From contig OY754990.1 in assembly GCA_963576475.1 (NCBI GenBank), positions 2,376,256-2,440,255 on the forward strand: a DNA stretch of 64,000 nt, in the 5' to 3' direction. Of the stretch, positions 55,601 to 61,100 are shown one piece after another. The number at the start of each line of letters is the position of its first letter. The first letter of the stretch is position 1. Position numbers and translations under genes: made by a program. The notes under the pieces were generated by a model, which saw only the letters and a list, made by a program, of their open reading frames with translations, was not told the origin of the DNA and did no database searches. This stretch comes from Molanna angustata. Its lineage: Eukaryota; Arthropoda; Insecta; Trichoptera; Molannidae.

Positions 55601-56423
55601 CACTTGCGCAGGGTGCAAGGAAGTGTTCATTATTATTATTATTGTATGTGTATTGTGTGTTGTCCGTGTACCAAATCTTAAAAAAAATAATCACTATCAT
55701 ACATACATACCATCACGCCATGTCCCTCACGGGGTAGGCAGAGAGAACCGAACGCCACATTTTGCTATCTTGACACACATTCATCGCCTCATCAACATTG
55801 ATATATATCGACTTATACATGTTCGTCTGTTGTTCATGCTTCTTACATTTCCGTCTTTCAGAATATCGTTTACATGGTCGTGCCATCCTTTTCTTGGGCG
55901 CCCCCGACCTCTTATTCCATTCCTGTCAGCTTTGTATATTTTCTTCGTCAGGCGTTCTTCATTCATTCTCCCCATGTGGCCAAACCATCTCAATGTGTTA
56001 ACTTTCATTCTGTTAATTACATTTTTCTTCATCTTACATTCTTTCCTTGTATCTTCATTTCGAATTCTGTCATACATCGTTCAGTTACAAATTCTTCTAA
56101 GCGATCTCATTTCAACTGCATTTATTCTGCTTTCGTGCGACTTCTGCCATGTCCAGGTTTCACTTTCATACGTCAGGGTTGGCACTACGATTGCGTTATG
56201 AATGGCAACTTCAGCATCTTTTGATATGTTGCGATCATTCATAACTGGTCTCTTTTTAGATGGGTCGGTGGCAGAGCGGTTAGCGCGCTGGGCTAGTAAT
56301 CCAGTGGTCGCGAGTTCGAATCCTGCCTCGACCGATTTCGTTCACCTAAAGCACAAGCATTTATTTGCTTATTTTAGGGAACGTAGGAAGATGTATATGT
56401 ACTTGTTTAACAAGGACATATTC

Positions 56424-56505
<82 letters not shown>

Positions 56506-58015
56506 TTTGCATTGTTTTATGGCAGGAAACATAATGAAGTGCTCCATTCATTATGTTTCCTGCCATAAAACAATGAAACATTTTTCTAATGCCATCTATT
56601 GAGAAATTAGTCGTTAAGCAATGAAAGGTTCTTATGCATAAGGTGATAATGCTGTTGCATACATTTCTAAATAGATGTCAACAGCGTCAGATTTACAAGT
56701 TAATTTTTTGCCTTGTTTGCATATATATAAATATGATCATAAAATAAAAGCAATTACTGTAGATTTAACCCAATTTGGCCGGTGATGATCGATGAATTAC
56801 AATGGTTAGAGTTCTTAATTTTTTAAATAATTTAACAATTGTTTTGTTGATTCACCGACAGATGTCTTGAAGTCAAATATATGGGAGCAATATTCATCCA
56901 ACTTTCGTTTCAATCATTTTCGTTTCAATGAATTTACTGAGATATGAAGGTTCACAATTGTGTATAGCCATGAGGGCATGTATTGATGACGTCTCAATCA
57001 AGTATGAATTTACTGAGATATGAAGGTTCACAATTGTGTATAGCCATGAGGGCATGTATAGATGACGTCTCAATCAAGTATGAATTTACTGAGATATGAA
57101 GGTTCACAATTGTGTATAGCCATGAGGGCATGTATAGATGACGTCTCAATCAAGTATGAATTTACTGAGATATGAAGGTTCACAATTGTGTATAGCCATG
57201 AGGGCATGTATAGATGACGTCTCAATCAAGTATGAATTTACTGAGATATGAAGGTTCACAATTGTGTATAGCCATGAGGGCATGTATAGATGACGCTCGA
57301 CGTTTAGGCACACGGCCGGTGGGCATCTACATATGAAGCTCGTCTTAAAAAGGTTAATGGATTATTATGTACCTTAATCTGTGGTTTCTCCCACTGTTCA
57401 ATGTTGGACTCCTTAATCTCAAAGTAGACCCGCTCGATCCTCTTGGACCCGCCCATGATCTCGATACGACCCAGGAAGGGCTCAAAGTAGTTCAAGACGG
57501 AGCCGGCTGTCTCCAGGAAACGTGCCAATCTAGAAAAAAAAGTAAATATGTTAAAAATAAAATCCAATCCAACTGTCGATTTGTTCGAGAGAATTTATTT
57601 CTCTTAACATATCTACAAAGTATCAAGCCAAGATACGTGAGATTTATTTATTTATTTATTATTTTTCGGGCAATTAACAGCTGTACTATGTCAAATATTA
57701 ATTTAACACGAACCCAATAACAAGCAAGTTGTCACATTCTGGAGACTTACGATATTTATCATCTCACAGATTCAGACTGAAAACACAATTAAAAACTGTG
57801 TCTCCACTGGGAATTGAACCCGGGACCTTTGGATCAGCAGTCAGATACCCAACCAACTGAGCCACGAAGGCCGATTTGTATGGCAGGTCTATATTTTTCA
57901 TGGTTTTTTTAACTTTGAAGTCATAAAATACCAAATTAAAGTCTTCGCAGCATATATGTTCTGTATATATATGGATTTACTCAGAATTCGGAGTAGAACA
58001 TTTAGTGTGTCTGTG

Positions 58016-58100
<85 letters not shown>

Positions 58101-58121
58101 GTGTGTGTGTGTGTATGTGTG

Positions 58122-58176
<55 letters not shown>

Positions 58177-61100
58177 CCCTTATAACTTTTGATCCGCTCA
58201 ATGGACAGAGCCCAAAATTTCAGAATATATAGATAGTTATAGGCCTACAAAACTTTTATACTTAGTATTTTGAATTTTTGTTTCAGTCAGGGGTTATCAA
58301 CTTTTGAATTTTTACTTTATTTTTCCATATATCTCAAAAACCATAAAAGCTATAAAACCATAAACCATCGTCGGCCTTCGTGGCTCAGTTGGTTAGATAT
58401 CTGACTGCTGAGCCAAAGGTCCCGGGTTCGATTCCCGGTGGAGACACAGTTTTTAATTGTGTTTTCAGTCTGGATCTGTGAGACGATTAATATCGTAAGT
58501 CTCCAGAATGTGGCAACTTGTTATTGGGTGCGTGTTAAATTAATATTTGACATAGTACCTGTTAGTTGCCCGAGAAACAATATTAAATAAAAGCTAGAAT
58601 GATGAAAATTAGTAAAAATATACAAAAAAATAAAATCTCAAATTGGTTTTTGTAAAAAAATTTAAGAGTTTCGTAAACACTTTTTTACTAAGAAAAACAT
58701 TTTTTATGATAAATTTGTGTTTAACTGTCTATATTTCCAAAGTTGCTGCTGAAATAACCCAACTAGATAATTTAACATCCAATAAAAAATATTCCAACTG
58801 TCGATTTGTTCAGGAGAACTTTGTTCTCTTAACATATCGACAATGTATCAAGCCAGAATACGCGAGAATTGTATGGAGAGGTCTACTTTTTTCACGGCTT
58901 TTCCAACTTTGAAGTCAAAAAACACCAACTTAGAGGCTTCGCAGCATATATGTTCCATACACGGATTTACTCAGAATTCGGAGTAGAACATTTCGTGTGT
59001 CTGTGTGTGTGTGTGTCTGTGTGTGTGTGTGTGTGTCTGTGTGTGTGTGTCTGTGTGTGTGTGTGTCCGTCCCCCCCTTATAACTTTTGATCCGCTCAAT
59101 TTACAGAGCCCAAAATTTCAGAATATATAAACAGTTATAGGCTTACAAAACTTTTATACTCAGAATTTCGAATTTTTGTTTGAGTCAGGGGTTATCAACT
59201 TTTGAATTTTTACTTTATTTTTCCATATATCTCAGAAACCATAAAAGCTAGAACGCTGAAAATTGGTACAAATATAGACAAATACAAAATCTCAAATTGG
59301 TTTATTCAAAAAAAATACAAGGTTTCTCAAACATTTTTTATTAAGAAAAATATTTTTTTTATGATAAATTTATGAGTTTAACTGCCTATATTTCCAAAAC
59401 TTATTCAATTATCGAAAAAAGCCGAAACACCCCAACTAGATAATTTAATTTTCTATAAAAAATATTAACATTGTAGTAGAAGATCTCAATTTTTTTTAAC
59501 AATTTTTTTAAAAATTGAATTTAGTGACGACATCGCTTCATAAATTTTGTATGGCAGTCGCCTATACACAATATGTAAGAAGACTTAATAGTTTGATACT
59601 TCATCTCCAAACATACATACATACCATCATGCTATTTTCATATTCTGGTTAGGAAAAAAGGAACTTCCTCCAAACTATCCTATCTTGACATACATACCTA
59701 CATAATATATGTTGTATAGAAAACAAATATCTGAAAATATTCAATAATTTGTATTTATGGGTTTATAGTTTGGTACATATTCTTCAACTATACATACTAT
59801 CGCTATCGACAGTTGGATCTCATGTGTTACATGCAACTAGTTATATATAACATTATAGTAGTACATCTCAAATTTTTGTAACAATTTTTATAAAAATTGA
59901 ATTAAGTTATGACATTGTTTCATACAATTTGTATGGCAGTATACACTGGGTAGGATATGAAAACACCATGATGGTATGTACATAATATGTATGTTACTAT
60001 TTTATCCTGTCATACATACCTACATGTTTTATATAGAAAACAAAATATCTTAAAATATTTTTATTAATTTGTGTTTAAGTGTTTATAATTTGGTACGCAT
60101 TCTTCAATTATACATACTGTCGCCATCGACAAATGGATCTCATGTATTACATGCTTCTTCTTCTTGTTTCATATCAGGTCTCCCTGACGTTGACGACCAC
60201 CATAGAGAAAGCCTCCCTGTCCTGTGCAGTGCGAAACAGCTCCTCCACAGTTCTTATAACGGTCCATTCGCGGATGTTTTGCAGCCAGGAAAGCTGCCTT
60301 CTTCCGACCCCTTTACGACCCACAATCTTCCCCTTCATGACGAGCTGAAGGATGTCATACTTTTCACTTCTCAGAATATGGCCGAAGTACAACACTTTAC
60401 GGAGCTTAACATTGGTGAATAATTATCTTTTGGTGTTGGTTCTACGTACATAGTACTTGAGTGTTACTGACCATGTCAGTCCACGATATTCTAAACATTC
60501 TGCGGTGGATCCACATGGTTCAAATGCTTCAAGGCAGTTTATAATATTAACTTTGAAAGTCCATAAAGCAGAACTGTCCACACATAACGCTTGACCATTC
60601 TTTGTCTCAGCTTTAAGTTAATATTGTCGTCGAGGAGAAGATTTTTCATGCTACTAGTAATTAATGTCACAATTCATCAAATTATCTTACATTAACGAAT
60701 GAAAATATTTACCTTGGTTCGTTGGGCATATGTTCGGAGAGATTCGTTAGTAGCACAGCGAGATTGAAGCCAATCTCTTTGGCCGGTTCGTGGAAGCGAT
60801 CGCAGAATCCCACGTAGTCGATTTTGCCATCGTGGTTCGTCTCACAACACATCAGAAGGAAGTTTATTTCTTCTCTGAAAAATAAAAGACGAAACTTATC
60901 ATGAGAGAATTCATCGGGAGTCGGCAAAAACAGTTGTATATTACTGTCTCATACAACAGTCAATAAAGTATTATAATAAGTCGATGAATTATGAAAATGA
61001 GTTCATTAAACTATTATTATGATTGTTAAAATGTCTAAATAAATTAAAATAAACCTAAATAGACAATAATGTAGAAATCAATTATTTATTTGAAAACAAA

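Larger units (their letters stand above)
57569..60136. mobile_element. Family E element carrying two SINEs and a second family E copy
   Basis: The left end CCAACTGTCGATTTGTTC and a degraded right end (ATCGACAAATGG) are separated by about 2.57 kb, compared with about 1 kb for a clean copy. Insertions are a family A SINE at 57642-57873 (minus), a family A SINE at 58371-58592 (plus) and another family E copy at 58794-59816. It begins 40 bp from the exon 4 acceptor. Confidence 0.75.

Noticed and set aside
55578..56224. 207- and 116-codon plus-strand ORFs
   Set aside because: They are antisense to the RTE-like LINE fragment at 55699-56255.
56259..56335. Functional tRNA-Thr gene
   Set aside because: The cloverleaf is nearly complete, but it continues into a SINE body and poly(A), and the same unit recurs at 7037 and 5375.
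57956..58232. Val/Cys-rich and His/Thr-rich ORFs
   Set aside because: They translate the GT microsatellite on either strand.
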